A program made the translations under genes and the position numbers. Shown here in pieces: positions 27,075 through 37,500 of a stretch of 64,000 bases of DNA; the stretch's first letter is position 1; every line of letters begins with the position of its first letter. The DNA lies in NCBI RefSeq assembly GCF_900156265.1, contig NZ_FTNE01000004.1:1-64000 (forward strand), in the 5' to 3' direction. The DNA comes from Acidiphilium rubrum (GTDB lineage: Bacteria > Pseudomonadota > Alphaproteobacteria > Acetobacterales > Acetobacteraceae). The notes under the pieces were generated by a model. The model was not told the origin of the DNA. It saw only the letters and a list, made by a program, of their open reading frames with translations, and did no database searches.

Positions 27075-28202
27075 TCAGCCCAGCGGGCAGGGCGCCTCCA
27101 GCTGCCCGGTCATCCGCTCGGTCCAGCCGTTGGCCGCCGGAAGCGCCCGATCGAGCCCCAGCCGCCGCAGCGTCTCGCACAGGCAACCGACGCCGGGTGC
27201 GCTGCAAAAACAATGTCCAAGCGCCGGATCACCCAGACGCAGCCCGACCGACCCGCCGATCTGCGTCGCTTCGCCGCTGCCGCTGCGGTTCAGCACGATC
27301 CGCACCGGCCCCGCGATCGCATCGGCCGCATCGGGCGCGCGCACGCTGTAAATCACCACCGGCACATCGACAGAACGCCCAGAGCCGAATCGCGGCAGCC
27401 GCAGGGCGAAATCGCCCGGCCGGTCGTCGCCGGTGTGAAACACCGCGTGATCCGCGCGGTAGCGCACCGGCAGGTCGGTGAACACATCCTTGTCGAACCC
27501 CCAGGCGCGCCTGCCCGGCTCGACCGAGAATCCGTCGCTCACGATGATCCGCACATAAAACGCCCCAGGCTCCGCCGCCGATTCCCGCGGTGTCAGGCTC
27601 ACGGCAAGCTGTATTTCGCGATACCGCCCGAAATCGCTGACCCTGAAATCGATTGCCAGCAGCGTCACCAGGCTCCGCCCGCCGCCGCAATCGAGCGGCT
27701 CGAACGCCGCCGCCGTCGCCGCATCGAGCAACGCGGTGATCGCTGCCCGATCGACATACCAGGCCGCCCAACCCTGCGACGCATCGATCACCCGCGCCGG
27801 CAGCGTGAACGGCACATCCCCCGCTGGCCCGACCTCGAACATCGTGCCGATCTCCTCGGGATCGGCTCCCGCGATCGGCACCTGATAATCGCTCAGCAGA
27901 CCCGCCGGCGGATTGTCGAGCCGGTTCGCGATGTTCTCGATCGCGGTCGGTACCGCCGTCGCGAGGTTGGCCAGCAGATTGAAATATTCGGTTCCCAGCC
28001 CCTGCACCAGATTCGCGGCACTCCACGGGCCCAGCAACCCCTGCTCGACCAGTGCTGCCGATCGCCGCGCCGCATCGGCGGTCAACCGCCACGGCCGCCC
28101 GACCATCTCCTCGCCCGCCCGCACGTAGCTATCCATCAACCGGAACAGATCAAGCGTGGTGAACCGAGGGCGGCGCATCACAGGCGGGCGCTTGTCCGGC
28201 AT
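27075..28202 (-). CDS. Acetoacetate-decarboxylase-like hypothetical protein
   Basis: The 375-residue protein is not firmly recognised. Its middle (about 130-310) resembles the acetoacetate decarboxylase fold: SDYQVPIAG, then repeated beta-strands such as LVTLLAIDFRVSDFGRYREI, AFYVRIIVSDGFSVEPGRR and WGFDKD. The N-terminal 90 residues look helical and the C-terminal end carries four cysteines (GHCFCSAPGVGCLC), perhaps a metal or disulfide site. The ATG at 28202 is preceded by AAGGAG at eight bases, better than upstream in-frame starts. It follows the EAL gene by 76 bp. Activity is unknown. Confidence 0.5.
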   Translation of the reverse strand: MPDKRPPVMRRPRFTTLDLFRLMDSYVRAGEEMVGRPWRLTADAARRSAALVEQGLLGPWSAANLVQGLGTEYFNLLANLATAVPTAIENIANRLDNPPAGLLSDYQVPIAGADPEEIGTMFEVGPAGDVPFTLPARVIDASQGWAAWYVDRAAITALLDAATAAAFEPLDCGGGRSLVTLLAIDFRVSDFGRYREIQLAVSLTPRESAAEPGAFYVRIIVSDGFSVEPGRRAWGFDKDVFTDLPVRYRADHAVFHTGDDRPGDFALRLPRFGSGRSVDVPVVIYSVRAPDAADAIAGPVRIVLNRSGSGEATQIGGSVGLRLGDPALGHCFCSAPGVGCLCETLRRLGLDRALPAANGWTERMTGQLEAPCPLG

Positions 28203-28278
28203 CGTGGGCTCCTTGGCAGGCATCGCCGGACCATCCGTTACGGTGCCGGATGATCGTCCCTGATCCGCCAGGTCGCTG

Positions 28279-31200
28279 TCAACCGCTCCAACCGCGCAAC
28301 CACACCGCTGCCGGTTCCGGCCGGCCAAACAGGAAGCCCTGCATCATGTCGCAGTCGCGCGCGCGCAGAAACGCCGCCTGCGCCTCGGTCTCGACCCCTT
28401 CGGCCACCGTCGTCAGGCCCAGATGCCGCGTCATCGACAGGATCGCCTCGGCCAGCGTCGAATCGCGCGGGTTGTCGGGCAGGCGCTGGATGAAGCTGCG
28501 GTCGATCTTGATCTCAGCGATGGGCAGATTCTGCAGATAACCCAGGCTCGAATAGCCGGTCCCGAAATCATCGACCGAAAACCGGATGCCGCGCGCCGCC
28601 AGCGCATTGAGCAGCGCCGTCGTTTCCTCGATGCGGTCGATCAACAGGCTTTCCGTGATCTCGATCATCAGATCGTGCGCATCCGCCCCCGCCTCGATCA
28701 GCGCCGCCTCGATATCGGTGATGAAATCCGGGTCATGGAACTGCCGTGGACTGACATTGATCGATACGCGCAGCCGCTGCCCGCACGCCGCCTGGTCCGC
28801 GATGATGCGGCAGACCGAGCGCAGCATCCAACGCCCCATCGCGAACACGATGCCGGTTTCCTCGGCAATCGGGATGAAACTGTCGGGCGGCACGATCACG
28901 CCGTCCGGCCGGCGCAACCGGATCAGCGCCTCCGCGCCCGATACCTTGCCATGCTGATCCACCTGCGATTGCAGCCAGACCTCGAACCGGTCATGGATCA
29001 ACGCATCCCGCAGCGCCAGCTCGATCAGATGTCGCTCGGCCACCCGCGCCTGCATCCGCGTCTCGAAAAACACGATCGGCGTCCGATCGCCCGCCTTGGC
29101 CTGGCGCACTGCCATGTCCGCCTGACGGGCGATATCTTCGATCGTATGAACCCCGCCCGGAAACAGCGCGATGCCGATATTTGCGCTCATATGGCAATCA
29201 TGGCCTGCCGCGTGGATCGGCTCGGCCAGCGCGGCCAGCACTTTCGCGGCAATCCGCTGACCGATCTCCGCCGCCCGCAGGCGCGTCTCGCCCAGCGCGG
29301 CCAGCAGGATCGCGAATTTGTCGTCGCCCACCCGCGCAACCACGTCGCCCTTGCGCAACGCCGCCGGCAATCGCCGGCCGATCTGGCGCAGCACGGCATC
29401 GCCTGTCGCATGGCCGTGCAGATCGTTGACCGCCTCGAATCCGTTCAGATCCAGGAACATCAACGTGCCGTGCATGCCGGACTGACGCGCCTGGGCCAGC
29501 GCCTGCGCCAGGTGCGACAGCAACAGCGCCTTGTTGGGCAGGTCGGTCAGCGCATCGTAATAGGCGAGCCGCTCGATCGCCGCGTCCGCCTGACGCTTCT
29601 CGGTGATGTCGACCCATGCCCCCACAATCTGCTCGTCGCCTCCGTCGGATTGACGCACGATCGAGATTTCGTCGCGCACCCACCGATAGACCCCGTCCGA
29701 CCGCGCGAACCGGTACCGGCGCACGATCCGCCCCGCCGCCGGCAATTGCCGCGCCGCCTCCAGCGCGGCGTCGCGATCATCGGGATGCACATGATCGATC
29801 CACCAGTTCGGCGCCCGCACCGCCGCCGGATCATACCCGTACAACCGCTCGATATTGGCGCTGAAGTCGGTCACGCGCCACAGCGTCGGATCGACCGTGC
29901 CGTTCGGCCGCTCCAAAGCGTAGACCACGGTCTGGCTGGCTTCGAGCAGGCGCGTCAGGCGCTGCTCGCTGTCCTGCCGCCCAACGATGGCAGCATCGCG
30001 CGCGCGGCGCATCCGCAACGTGCAGAGACCATACGCCAGATCGGCCGCAAGCTGGCTCAGCAACCGGATCTCCTCGCCATCGAAGCTCTCATCCCCCGGC
30101 AGGACGGTCACGGCCCGATCCGTCGCGAGCAAGGTCAGGCAGCCGAAACTCGCCCCGGCCTCATCGCACAGCGGCAGCGCCACCGCCGAAACATGACCAT
30201 CCAGATCGGCATCGTCGTGCCACACGCGCAGCGCCGCCGTGTTCATCACGTCGTTGATCACGATCGGTCGCCCCTCACGTACGGCCCTGCCGGAAGGTCC
30301 GCGACCATGAGCATCATCGCCCCAGGAAATATGGACATCGAAAATCCGGTCGATCCCGTGCCCAGCCATCGCGACCGGGCGCAGCGTGTGCCGCCCATCG
30401 GTTTCCGCCATGCCGACCCAGGCGGCACTGTAGCGCCCCAGCCGGACCGCAATATCGCAGATCGCCTGGGTCAGCGCCGCTTCATCGGTCGCGCGCGCCA
30501 CAGCCTCACGGCTGGCCTGCACCGTCTGCAAGGCGTGATTGCTGCGTGAGAGCAGCGCATTGGCGCGCGCCAGCGCATCCTCGCGCAACCGACCCTGCAG
30601 CAGCGGCGTGATCCACTGTACCAGATCGGCGCAGCTCGCCCGCAACCCGGCGCTCAATTCCGGCTCGCGAAACCCGATCGTGAGGGCGAATCGCCGGTGG
30701 TCTGTCGCAATCGGCATGGTGAGCTGCCGGCGCGTACCGCGGCTCACCGCTAAGGCGAAGGCAGGGTAGTCACGGACCTGCTCAGGGGTCAAAACCGGCC
30801 CGGAGTCCACCGCAACCTGATCGCTCAGGGCCGCCGCGCACGACAATTCGGCCAGCGGTCGCCATGCGGTACGGCGCTCCTCGCCGATAATGCTAGCGAT
30901 TTCCGGCAACTCGGCGTACCCCGCCAGCACCCGATACGTCATGCTCTGCGGATCGCCCTCGCTGACCGCACAATACGTCGCACCCAGCCGGCGCCCGACA
31001 TGCGCCAGCAACGTATTGAGCGCATCGGTCAGGCTCGCGGCGCTCGCCGTTATCTCCGCAATCTCCTGGCGCAGCGACAATTCGGCGATCATGCTGCGCT
31101 TCTCGGTCAGCCGTCGTCGCAATTCGAGTTCAGCGACCACCGAACGCGCCAGTTCGCCCAGCATCGCCATCTCTTTTGCCCCGAAATCGGCCCGCGGAAC

Positions 31201-31617
31201 CCTGTCGGCGAGGGCAAACGCGCCCAGCGTCAATCCATCGGTGGTCCGCAACGGCGCACCGGCATAAAACCGGATGCCGAACGTGTTGACCATTTGGCTG
31301 TCGGTGGTCAGCGGGTCGTTTACGGCGTCATGCACGACCAACGCCGCGCCACTGTTGGTCACGGCGTCACACAGTTTATTCCGGCGCGGCATCTCGACGA
31401 CATCAATCCCATGGCTTGATTTGAACCGCACGAAATCCTGACCGACCAATGAAATCAACGCAATCGGCATGTCAAACAAGGTGGCGGCAAGCTTCGTGAA
31501 CCGGTCGAACAGCTCATCGGGTTCGGCGTCAGCACCACCATAGCGCTGCACTTCTGCCAGCCGCCGGAGATCACTCTCGCCAAGGTTGTGGGCAATCTTA
31601 CTCATCTTGCTTAACAT
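28279..31617 (-). CDS. GAF/PAS/GGDEF/EAL protein, probable c-di-GMP phosphodiesterase
   Basis: A 1112-residue cytoplasmic sensor: GAF-like domains (about 30-165, 200-345 and 375-520), PAS (about 545-680), GGDEF (690-850) and EAL (860-1105). The GGDEF signature is GDDKF at 764-768, with the catalytic Glu replaced by Lys, so cyclase activity is unlikely. The EAL half keeps the needed residues: Glu896 in GAEALIR, Asn954, Glu986, DDFGTGYSS near 1016, Lys1037 and Glu1073. It should hydrolyse c-di-GMP, with the GGDEF domain perhaps sensing GTP. It is divergent from ffh. Confidence 0.9.
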   Translation of the reverse strand: MLSKMSKIAHNLGESDLRRLAEVQRYGGADAEPDELFDRFTKLAATLFDMPIALISLVGQDFVRFKSSHGIDVVEMPRRNKLCDAVTNSGAALVVHDAVNDPLTTDSQMVNTFGIRFYAGAPLRTTDGLTLGAFALADRVPRADFGAKEMAMLGELARSVVAELELRRRLTEKRSMIAELSLRQEIAEITASAASLTDALNTLLAHVGRRLGATYCAVSEGDPQSMTYRVLAGYAELPEIASIIGEERRTAWRPLAELSCAAALSDQVAVDSGPVLTPEQVRDYPAFALAVSRGTRRQLTMPIATDHRRFALTIGFREPELSAGLRASCADLVQWITPLLQGRLREDALARANALLSRSNHALQTVQASREAVARATDEAALTQAICDIAVRLGRYSAAWVGMAETDGRHTLRPVAMAGHGIDRIFDVHISWGDDAHGRGPSGRAVREGRPIVINDVMNTAALRVWHDDADLDGHVSAVALPLCDEAGASFGCLTLLATDRAVTVLPGDESFDGEEIRLLSQLAADLAYGLCTLRMRRARDAAIVGRQDSEQRLTRLLEASQTVVYALERPNGTVDPTLWRVTDFSANIERLYGYDPAAVRAPNWWIDHVHPDDRDAALEAARQLPAAGRIVRRYRFARSDGVYRWVRDEISIVRQSDGGDEQIVGAWVDITEKRQADAAIERLAYYDALTDLPNKALLLSHLAQALAQARQSGMHGTLMFLDLNGFEAVNDLHGHATGDAVLRQIGRRLPAALRKGDVVARVGDDKFAILLAALGETRLRAAEIGQRIAAKVLAALAEPIHAAGHDCHMSANIGIALFPGGVHTIEDIARQADMAVRQAKAGDRTPIVFFETRMQARVAERHLIELALRDALIHDRFEVWLQSQVDQHGKVSGAEALIRLRRPDGVIVPPDSFIPIAEETGIVFAMGRWMLRSVCRIIADQAACGQRLRVSINVSPRQFHDPDFITDIEAALIEAGADAHDLMIEITESLLIDRIEETTALLNALAARGIRFSVDDFGTGYSSLGYLQNLPIAEIKIDRSFIQRLPDNPRDSTLAEAILSMTRHLGLTTVAEGVETEAQAAFLRARDCDMMQGFLFGRPEPAAVWLRGWSG

Positions 31618-31789
31618 ATCTCAAATAGTGCACCATTGCAAAAATAATTATGACCGCAGAACGGTTGTATTTTGATCTCTTGTCTTTCAAACGTATCTCC
31701 GCCATAGAGGATGCTTCAATCCGTCGCGCTGCGAGTTTCGCACCGCGGCGCCTTTTTTGTTGTGCCCGCCACCGGGCCAGGAGAGACCG

Positions 31790-33163
31790 ATGTTCGATGC
31801 CCTTTCGGGCAAGCTAGGCGATGTGTTCGACCGGTTACGCCGGCGAGGCGCCCTGTCCGAAACCGACGTGATCGAAGCGATGCGCGACATTCGCCTCGCT
31901 TTGCTCGAGGCCGACGTCGCCTTGCCGGTCGTGCGCGACTTCATCTCGAAAGTCCGCCTGCAAGCCGTGGGTACGGAGGTGTTGCGCGCCGTATCGCCCG
32001 GTCAGCAGGTCGTCAAAATCGTCAACGATGCGTTGGTCGAAGCCCTCGGCGGCGAAGGCGTGGTGCCGCTCAACCTCAACGCCGCGGCACCCATCCCGTT
32101 CCTGATGGTCGGCCTGCAAGGCTCCGGCAAGACCACCACCTCCGGCAAGATCGCCCTCTATCTGAAGGACAAGCAGCGCAAGAAAGTGCTGCTCGCGAGC
32201 CTCGATACCCAGCGCCCGGCCGCCCAGTTGCAGCTCGCCCAGTTGGCCGAGCGCGCCGGCGTCGCCTCGCTGCCGATCATCGCCGGCGAAACCCCGGTAC
32301 AGATCGCCCGCCGCGCCATGGATACCGGCCGGCGCGAAGTGTTCGACGTCGTCATCCTCGATACCGCCGGCCGCCTCTCGATCGACGAAGCGCTGATGGA
32401 CGAAGTCAAGGCCATCCGCGCCGCCACCGACCCCGCCGAAACCCTGCTGGTGGTCGATGCCATGACCGGGCAGGACGCCGTCGCCACCGCAACCGCCTTC
32501 AACGAGGCCGTGAGCATCACCGGCATCGTGATGACGAGGCTCGATGGCGATGCCCGCGGCGGCGCCGCCCTGTCGATGCGTGCGATCACCGGTGCGCCGA
32601 TCAAATTGATGGGCATGGGCGAAAAGCTCGACGCGCTCGAGCAATTCCACCCCGAACGCATCGCCAGCCGCATCCTCGGCATGGGCGATATCGTCTCGCT
32701 GGTCGAAAAAGCCTCGGAAAACGTCGATCAGGCCAACGCCGAAAAACTCGCCAAAAAAATGGCGAAGGGCAAGTTCGACCTCGAGGATTACGGCGAACAG
32801 CTCAAGCAGATCACCAAAATGGGCTCTCTCTCCGGCATCATGGGCATGCTGCCCGGGGTCGGCAAAATCAAGCAGCAATTGGCCGATGCGGATCTGGACA
32901 CCTCGATCCTGAAACGCCAGGGCGCGATCATCTCGTCCATGACCAAGGCCGAGCGCGCCAATCCCGACATCATGAAGGCAAGCCGCAAAAAACGCGTCGC
33001 CGCCGGGTCGGGCACCTCGGTGCAGGAAGTCAATCGTCTGCTCAAGCAGTTCGACATGATGAAGGACATGATGAAGCGCGCGTCGAAACTGGGCCAGAAA
33101 GGTCTGGCGCGCGGCGGTCTGGGGGCGCTGATGCCGCAAGGCGGCGGTCGGCGCCCGTTCTAG
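31790..33163 (+). CDS. ffh: Signal recognition particle GTPase Ffh
   Basis: The 457-residue SRP54 protein delivers nascent membrane proteins to the FtsY receptor. It has the N domain (1-85), the GTPase G domain with P-loop GLQGSGKTTTSGK, DTAGR and TRLDGDARGG, and the methionine-rich M domain (about 325-435) that binds SRP RNA. The start at 31790 has AGGAGAG upstream and gives the standard FDALSGKLGDVF N-terminus. It heads the ffh-rpsP-rimM-trmD-rplS cluster, conserved in alphaproteobacteria. Confidence 0.97.
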   Translation: MFDALSGKLGDVFDRLRRRGALSETDVIEAMRDIRLALLEADVALPVVRDFISKVRLQAVGTEVLRAVSPGQQVVKIVNDALVEALGGEGVVPLNLNAAAPIPFLMVGLQGSGKTTTSGKIALYLKDKQRKKVLLASLDTQRPAAQLQLAQLAERAGVASLPIIAGETPVQIARRAMDTGRREVFDVVILDTAGRLSIDEALMDEVKAIRAATDPAETLLVVDAMTGQDAVATATAFNEAVSITGIVMTRLDGDARGGAALSMRAITGAPIKLMGMGEKLDALEQFHPERIASRILGMGDIVSLVEKASENVDQANAEKLAKKMAKGKFDLEDYGEQLKQITKMGSLSGIMGMLPGVGKIKQQLADADLDTSILKRQGAIISSMTKAERANPDIMKASRKKRVAAGSGTSVQEVNRLLKQFDMMKDMMKRASKLGQKGLARGGLGALMPQGGGRRPF

Positions 33164-33217
33164 TTTGCCCCATCGTTCGGGGGTTAAGTTTTTGTTTACT
33201 TTGGAGAGTTATAGACA

Positions 33218-33562
33218 ATGTCGTTGAAGATCAGACTTGCCCGCGCGGGCGCAAAAAAGCGCCCGTTCTACCACATCGTCGTGGCCGATGCGCGCAGCCC
33301 GCGCGATGGCAAATTCATCGAGCGTCTGGGCAGCTACAACCCGATGCTGCCGGCCGAGCATGAAGACCGCGTCCGCCTGGTCAACGAGCGCGTCACCCAC
33401 TGGCTAAGCCAAGGCGCCCAGGCGACCGATCGCGTTGCCAAGTTCCTCGGCAAGGCCGGCCTCGCGCCGATGCCTGTTTACCGCGACCAGCCGATCCAGG
33501 CCACGCCGAAAAAGAAGGCCCAGGAACGTGCGGCCGAACGCGCGAAGGCCGCCGCGGCCTGA
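33218..33562 (+). CDS. rpsP: 30S ribosomal protein S16
   Basis: The 114-residue S16 begins [20 protein letters not shown], a near-universal start, and contains [10 protein letters not shown]. It is longer than the usual 80-90 residues because of a Lys/Ala-rich C-terminal tail ([18 protein letters not shown]), common in alphaproteobacteria. GGAGAG precedes the ATG. It lies 54 bp after ffh and 3 bp before rimM. Confidence 0.98.
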   Translation: MSLKIRLARAGAKKRPFYHIVVADARSPRDGKFIERLGSYNPMLPAEHEDRVRLVNERVTHWLSQGAQATDRVAKFLGKAGLAPMPVYRDQPIQATPKKKAQERAAERAKAAAA

Positions 33563-33565
33563 TCG

Positions 33566-34084
33566 ATGGATCGTGCGCTGATTCTGATGGGCGTCATCGG
33601 CAAGCCGCACGGGGTACGGGGGGCGGTGCATGTGCACGCCTACACCGAAAACCCCGCATCGCTGGCCGATTTCGCCCTGCGCGATCAGCGCGGCCGCACC
33701 ATCGACCTCGCCTGGATCACCGAAGGCGTCGCCCGCATCACCCTGCACGAACCCACGGGCAAGCACATTGTGGCGGACCGTGATGCCGCGGCGAAGCTGG
33801 TTAACCTCCAGTTGTTCGTCGAGCGCAGCGCCCTGCCACCGGCCGACGACGACGAGTTCTACCTCGCCGACCTGATCGGCCTTGCCGCGATCGGCGCGGA
33901 CGGCACCACGCACGGCACCATCACCGCCGTGCACGACTACGGCGCCGGCGCTAGCCTCGAACTTGACGACGGCTCCCTGCTGCCGTTTACCCGCGCCGTC
34001 GTGCCCGAAATCGACCTCGCGGCAAAACGCGCGATCGTCGTGCCGCCGATTGAGATCCCCGGCGAGATTGAGGTGCGGGAATGA
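33566..34084 (+). CDS. rimM: Ribosome maturation factor RimM
   Basis: The 172-residue RimM assists 30S head assembly. The N-terminal domain starts [20 protein letters not shown], matching the family's VGxixxxhGlrG pattern; the C-terminal PRC-barrel contains [10 protein letters not shown] and [17 protein letters not shown]. Its stop overlaps the start of trmD by four bases (ATGA). S16 and RimM are functional partners in assembly, which fits the gene order. Confidence 0.96.
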   Translation: MDRALILMGVIGKPHGVRGAVHVHAYTENPASLADFALRDQRGRTIDLAWITEGVARITLHEPTGKHIVADRDAAAKLVNLQLFVERSALPPADDDEFYLADLIGLAAIGADGTTHGTITAVHDYGAGASLELDDGSLLPFTRAVVPEIDLAAKRAIVVPPIEIPGEIEVRE

Positions 34085-34782
34085 GCTTCCGCGCCACCAT
34101 CCTCACCCTGTTTCCCGAGATGTTTCCCGGTCCGCTCGGCCATTCCCTCGCCGGGCGCGCGCTCGGCGACGCCATCTGGTCGCTCGACTGCGTCAATATC
34201 CGCGATTTCGGCCAGGGTCGCCACCGCGCGGTCGACGATACCCCGTTCGGCGGCGGTGCCGGCATGGTCATGCGACCCGACGTGCTCGACGCCGCCATCG
34301 CCTCGGTCGCCGACGATCGCCCCCTGATCGCCCTGACCCCGCGCGGCAAGCCGCTCACGCAAGCCCGCGTGAAAAGCCTTGCCGCATCGCCGGGCGTCAT
34401 CCTGCTCTGTGGCCGCTACGAAGGCTTCGATCAGCGCGTGCTCGATGTCCGTAACGCCGAGGAAATCAGCATCGGCGACTATGTTCTCGCCGGCGGTGAA
34501 ATCGCTTCCCTCGCCCTGCTCGACGCCACCATCCGCCTGCTGCCCGGCGTCATGGGTGCGGCCGAAAGCGCCGAAGACGAAAGCTTCTCCGCCCCGCTGC
34601 TCGAATACCCGCACTATACCCGCCCGGCCGACTGGAACGGTCACGCCGTTCCGGACATCCTGCTCTCGGGCAATCACCAGAGCATCGCCGCCTGGCGCCG
34701 CGCCGGGGCGGAAACCATCACCAAAACCCGCAGACCCGATCTGTGGGCACACCATATTGCCAGCCAGCCGGCTCGGCCATAA
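34081..34782 (+). CDS. trmD: tRNA (guanine-N1)-methyltransferase TrmD
   Basis: A 233-residue SPOUT-class enzyme that methylates G37 in tRNAs. Hallmarks are [19 protein letters not shown], the [10 protein letters not shown] loop, the knot-forming [12 protein letters not shown] and [13 protein letters not shown]. The C-terminal DNA-binding-like part ends with [19 protein letters not shown] and WR. It is translationally coupled to rimM. Confidence 0.98.
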   Translation: MSFRATILTLFPEMFPGPLGHSLAGRALGDAIWSLDCVNIRDFGQGRHRAVDDTPFGGGAGMVMRPDVLDAAIASVADDRPLIALTPRGKPLTQARVKSLAASPGVILLCGRYEGFDQRVLDVRNAEEISIGDYVLAGGEIASLALLDATIRLLPGVMGAAESAEDESFSAPLLEYPHYTRPADWNGHAVPDILLSGNHQSIAAWRRAGAETITKTRRPDLWAHHIASQPARP

Positions 34783-34805
34783 CGAGACCTCGAAAGGACC
34801 AGCCC

Positions 34806-35180
34806 ATGAACGTCATCCAGACCATCGACGCCGAACAAATTGCCAAACTCGGCGAAACCCGCGGCGTCCCCAACTTCCAGCCAGGCGACAACCTGCGCGT
34901 CTCCGTCCGCGTCAAGGAAGGCGAACGCACCCGCATCCAGGCGTTCGAAGGCGTCTGCATCGCCCGCTCCAACCGCGGCATCAACTCCAACTTCACCGTG
35001 CGCAAAATCTCCTACGGCGAAGGCGTCGAACGCGTGTTCCCGCTCTACTCCCCCAACGTCACCGAAATCGCCGTCACCCGTCGCGGCGACGTCCGCCGTG
35101 CCAAACTCTATTACCTCCGCGGCCGCCGCGGTAAATCGGCACGCATCGCCGAAGCCGCGCGGGAAACACCGGCGGCTTGA
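34806..35180 (+). CDS. rplS: 50S ribosomal protein L19
   Basis: The 124-residue L19 has the typical [39 protein letters not shown] and [10 protein letters not shown] stretches and a basic end ([16 protein letters not shown]). AAAGGA precedes the ATG at 34806; an earlier in-frame ATG at 34743 lies inside trmD and is rejected. A large composite palindrome starts immediately after its stop codon. Confidence 0.98.
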   Translation: MNVIQTIDAEQIAKLGETRGVPNFQPGDNLRVSVRVKEGERTRIQAFEGVCIARSNRGINSNFTVRKISYGEGVERVFPLYSPNVTEIAVTRRGDVRRAKLYYLRGRRGKSARIAEAARETPAA

Positions 35181-35399
35181 GGTTAGGTCAGGAAGGCCAG
35201 GGGCTCTGCCCCTGGACCCCGCTGGGGCCTTAGGCCCCAGACCCCGCTAGTTTCAGATGAGAGGGGGCGGGCACCGGCTTTTGCAAGGCACCGGACGTGA
35301 CGCCCCCTCTCATCTGAAACTAATGAGGTCCAGGAACTAAGTTCCTGGCGGGGGTCAAGGGGGCAGAGCCCCCTTGCCTTGCTCACCCAGCCTCAAACC
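35181..35399. repeat. Large composite palindrome, copy 1 (rplS-leuC)
   Basis: The element starts right after the rplS stop and runs to the leuC ribosome site. The inner stem is a perfect 22-bp inverted repeat (35248-35269 with 35301-35322). Its outer arms (AGGCCAGGGGCTCTGCC... and ...GGCAGAGCCCCCTTGCCT) pair imperfectly. Small hairpins within the arms include CAGGGGCTCTGCCCCTG, GGGGCCTTAGGCCCC and CAGGAACTAAGTTCCTG. Folded, it would be a long stem with side hairpins. A related copy lies at 54600-54829 and a broken one at 42363-42592. It may act as terminator or mRNA-stability element. Confidence 0.85.
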
Positions 35400-35414
35400 A
35401 CCGGAGTGACCCGC

Positions 35415-36815
35415 ATGGCATCGACGTTGTTTGACAAAATTTGGCAGGCGCATGTGGTTGATGTGATGCCGGATGGTACGGCTGTGCTGTATATCGACCG
35501 GCATCTTGTCCATGAGGTGACGTCGCCGCAGGCGTTCGAGGGATTGCGGCTTGCCGGGCGCCGGGTGCGGCGCGTCGATGCGACGATTGCGGTGGCCGAC
35601 CACAATATTCCGACCGAGAATCGTGCCGGCGGCATTGCCGAACCGGAATCGGCGTTGCAGGTCGCGACGCTGGAGCGGAATGTCGCCGAGTTCGGCGTGC
35701 CCTATATTCCGGTAGTCGATGCGCGTCAGGGCATTGTGCATATCATCGGGCCGGAGCAGGGGATTTCGCTGCCGGGCATGACGATCGTATGCGGCGATTC
35801 CCATACATCGACTCATGGGGCGATGGGTTCGCTGGCGTTCGGCATCGGCACGTCGGAGGTCGAGCACGTTTTAGCCACGCAGACGCTGTTGCAGAAACCG
35901 GCGAAGAACATGCTGGTGCGGGTCGATGGCGTATTGCCTGCCGGCTGTTCGGCCAAGGACATCATTCTCGCCGTGATCGGGCAGATCGGCACGGCCGGCG
36001 GCACCGGCCATGTCATCGAATATGCCGGCGCGGCGATTCGTGCGCTCGACATGGCGGGCCGCATGACGGTGTGCAACATGTCGATCGAGGCGGGTGCGCG
36101 CGCCGGGCTGATCGCGCCGGACGATGTCACGTTCGATTACGTGCGCGGCCGCCCGTTTGCGCCGCACGGCGAAGCGCTGGATCGCGCGACCGCGTACTGG
36201 CGCACGCTCGTCTCCGATGATGGTGCGCATTACGACAAGGTGGTCATTTTGGACGCGGGCACCCTGGTGCCGCAGGTCACCTGGGGCACCAGCCCGGAAA
36301 CCGTGGTGCCGATCACCGGTCATGTGCCGGACCCGGCGGCGGAGCCCGATGAGAGCAAACGCGGCCAGATGCAACGCATGCTGGAATACATGGATCTGCG
36401 GCCGGGCCAGGCGCTCGCCGGCACCCGGATCGATGCCGTGTTCATCGGCTCCTGCACCAACGGGCGGATCGAGGATCTGCGCGCCGCCGCGGGCATCCTG
36501 CGCGGTCGCCGGGTGGCGCCGCATGTCCGCGCCATGATCGTCCCCGGCTCCGGTCTCGTCAAAGCCCAGGCCGAGGCCGAGGGTATCGCGCAGATGTTCA
36601 TCGATGCCGGGTTCGAATGGCGCGAGGCCGGCTGCTCGATGTGCCTGGGCATGAATCCGGACAAGCTGAAATCCGGCGAGCGTTGCGCGAGCACAAGTAA
36701 TCGTAATTTCGAGGGTCGCCAGGGTCCAGGCGGGCGCACCCATCTGGTCTCACCGGCGATGGCCGCCGCCGCCGCGGTTGCCGGCACCCTGATCGATGCG
36801 CGGGAGATGGCGTGA
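35415..36815 (+). CDS. leuC: 3-isopropylmalate dehydratase, large subunit
   Basis: The 466-residue aconitase-family protein isomerises 2-isopropylmalate in leucine synthesis. It carries the 4Fe-4S cysteines: [11 protein letters not shown] contains the first, and CSMCLGMN the other two. [12 protein letters not shown] is also typical. The ATG at 35415 follows GGAG, giving the family N-terminus [14 protein letters not shown]; the longer frame is inside the palindrome region. Its stop overlaps the leuD start. Confidence 0.97.
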   Translation: MASTLFDKIWQAHVVDVMPDGTAVLYIDRHLVHEVTSPQAFEGLRLAGRRVRRVDATIAVADHNIPTENRAGGIAEPESALQVATLERNVAEFGVPYIPVVDARQGIVHIIGPEQGISLPGMTIVCGDSHTSTHGAMGSLAFGIGTSEVEHVLATQTLLQKPAKNMLVRVDGVLPAGCSAKDIILAVIGQIGTAGGTGHVIEYAGAAIRALDMAGRMTVCNMSIEAGARAGLIAPDDVTFDYVRGRPFAPHGEALDRATAYWRTLVSDDGAHYDKVVILDAGTLVPQVTWGTSPETVVPITGHVPDPAAEPDESKRGQMQRMLEYMDLRPGQALAGTRIDAVFIGSCTNGRIEDLRAAAGILRGRRVAPHVRAMIVPGSGLVKAQAEAEGIAQMFIDAGFEWREAGCSMCLGMNPDKLKSGERCASTSNRNFEGRQGPGGRTHLVSPAMAAAAAVAGTLIDAREMA

Positions 36816-37438
36816 TGGACAAGTTCGACCGCCTCGAAGCGATCGCCGCGCCGCTGCGCATGAGCAATGTCGATACCGACAAGATCATCCCCGCCCGGTT
36901 CCTGAAAACCATCAAGCGCAGCGGCCTCGGTATCCACGCCTTCGCCGGGCTGCGCTACCGTGCCGATGACAGCGAAAACCCCGATTTCGTCCTCAACAAA
37001 CTGCCCTACCGCCAAGCGCACATCCTCATCGCCGGTGAAAATTTCGGTTGCGGCTCCTCGCGGGAACACGCCCCCTGGGCCTTGCTCGATTTCGGCATCC
37101 GTTGTGTCATCGCGCCGAGTTTCGCCGATATTTTTTTCAACAACTGCTTCAAGAACGGCATCCTGCCGATCGTGCTGCCCCCGGCGCAATGCGACGCGCT
37201 GATGGACGATGCCGAATCGGGTGCCAACGCCCGGATCATCGTCGATCTCGCCGCCCAGACGGTCTCTCGCCCGGATGGTGAGGCATTTCCCTTCGAGATC
37301 GACGCGTTTCGTAAGCGCTGCCTGCTGGAAGGGCTCGATGATATCGGCCTGACACTCGAAAAATCTCCTTCGATCGATGCGTTCGAGGCACGGACGGATG
37401 CCGAGCCCTGGCGACCCAAGATCGTCCTCGAAGGTTAA
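36815..37438 (+). CDS. leuD: 3-isopropylmalate dehydratase, small subunit
   Basis: A 207-residue swivel-domain subunit that completes the LeuCD enzyme. Landmarks are [16 protein letters not shown] near the N-terminus and [15 protein letters not shown]. The ATG at 36815 shares its first base with the leuC stop (TGATG); a GTG one codon earlier is less likely. A single T6/A6 hairpin begins 8 bp after its stop, between leuD and leuB. Confidence 0.97.
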   Translation: MDKFDRLEAIAAPLRMSNVDTDKIIPARFLKTIKRSGLGIHAFAGLRYRADDSENPDFVLNKLPYRQAHILIAGENFGCGSSREHAPWALLDFGIRCVIAPSFADIFFNNCFKNGILPIVLPPAQCDALMDDAESGANARIIVDLAAQTVSRPDGEAFPFEIDAFRKRCLLEGLDDIGLTLEKSPSIDAFEARTDAEPWRPKIVLEG

Positions 37439-37445
37439 GGAAGTC

Positions 37446-37479
37446 CTGCTTTTTTTGAAAAAAGTAGCAAAAAACTTTT
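37446..37479. repeat. Single T6/A6 hairpin element (leuD-leuB)
   Basis: CTGC-T8-g-A6-GTAG followed by CAAAAAACTTTT. One stem pair is G-T rather than G-C, still compatible with RNA pairing. The element fills most of the 62-bp gap before leuB and could tune expression between the two genes. Confidence 0.75.
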
Positions 37480-37500
37480 GATCCCGGAGCACCCCGACCC

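Noticed and set aside
28423-30549. 708-codon plus-strand frame opposite the EAL protein
   Set aside because: Same Arg/His/Gln-rich shadow composition; the minus strand carries intact GAF, PAS, GGDEF and EAL domains.
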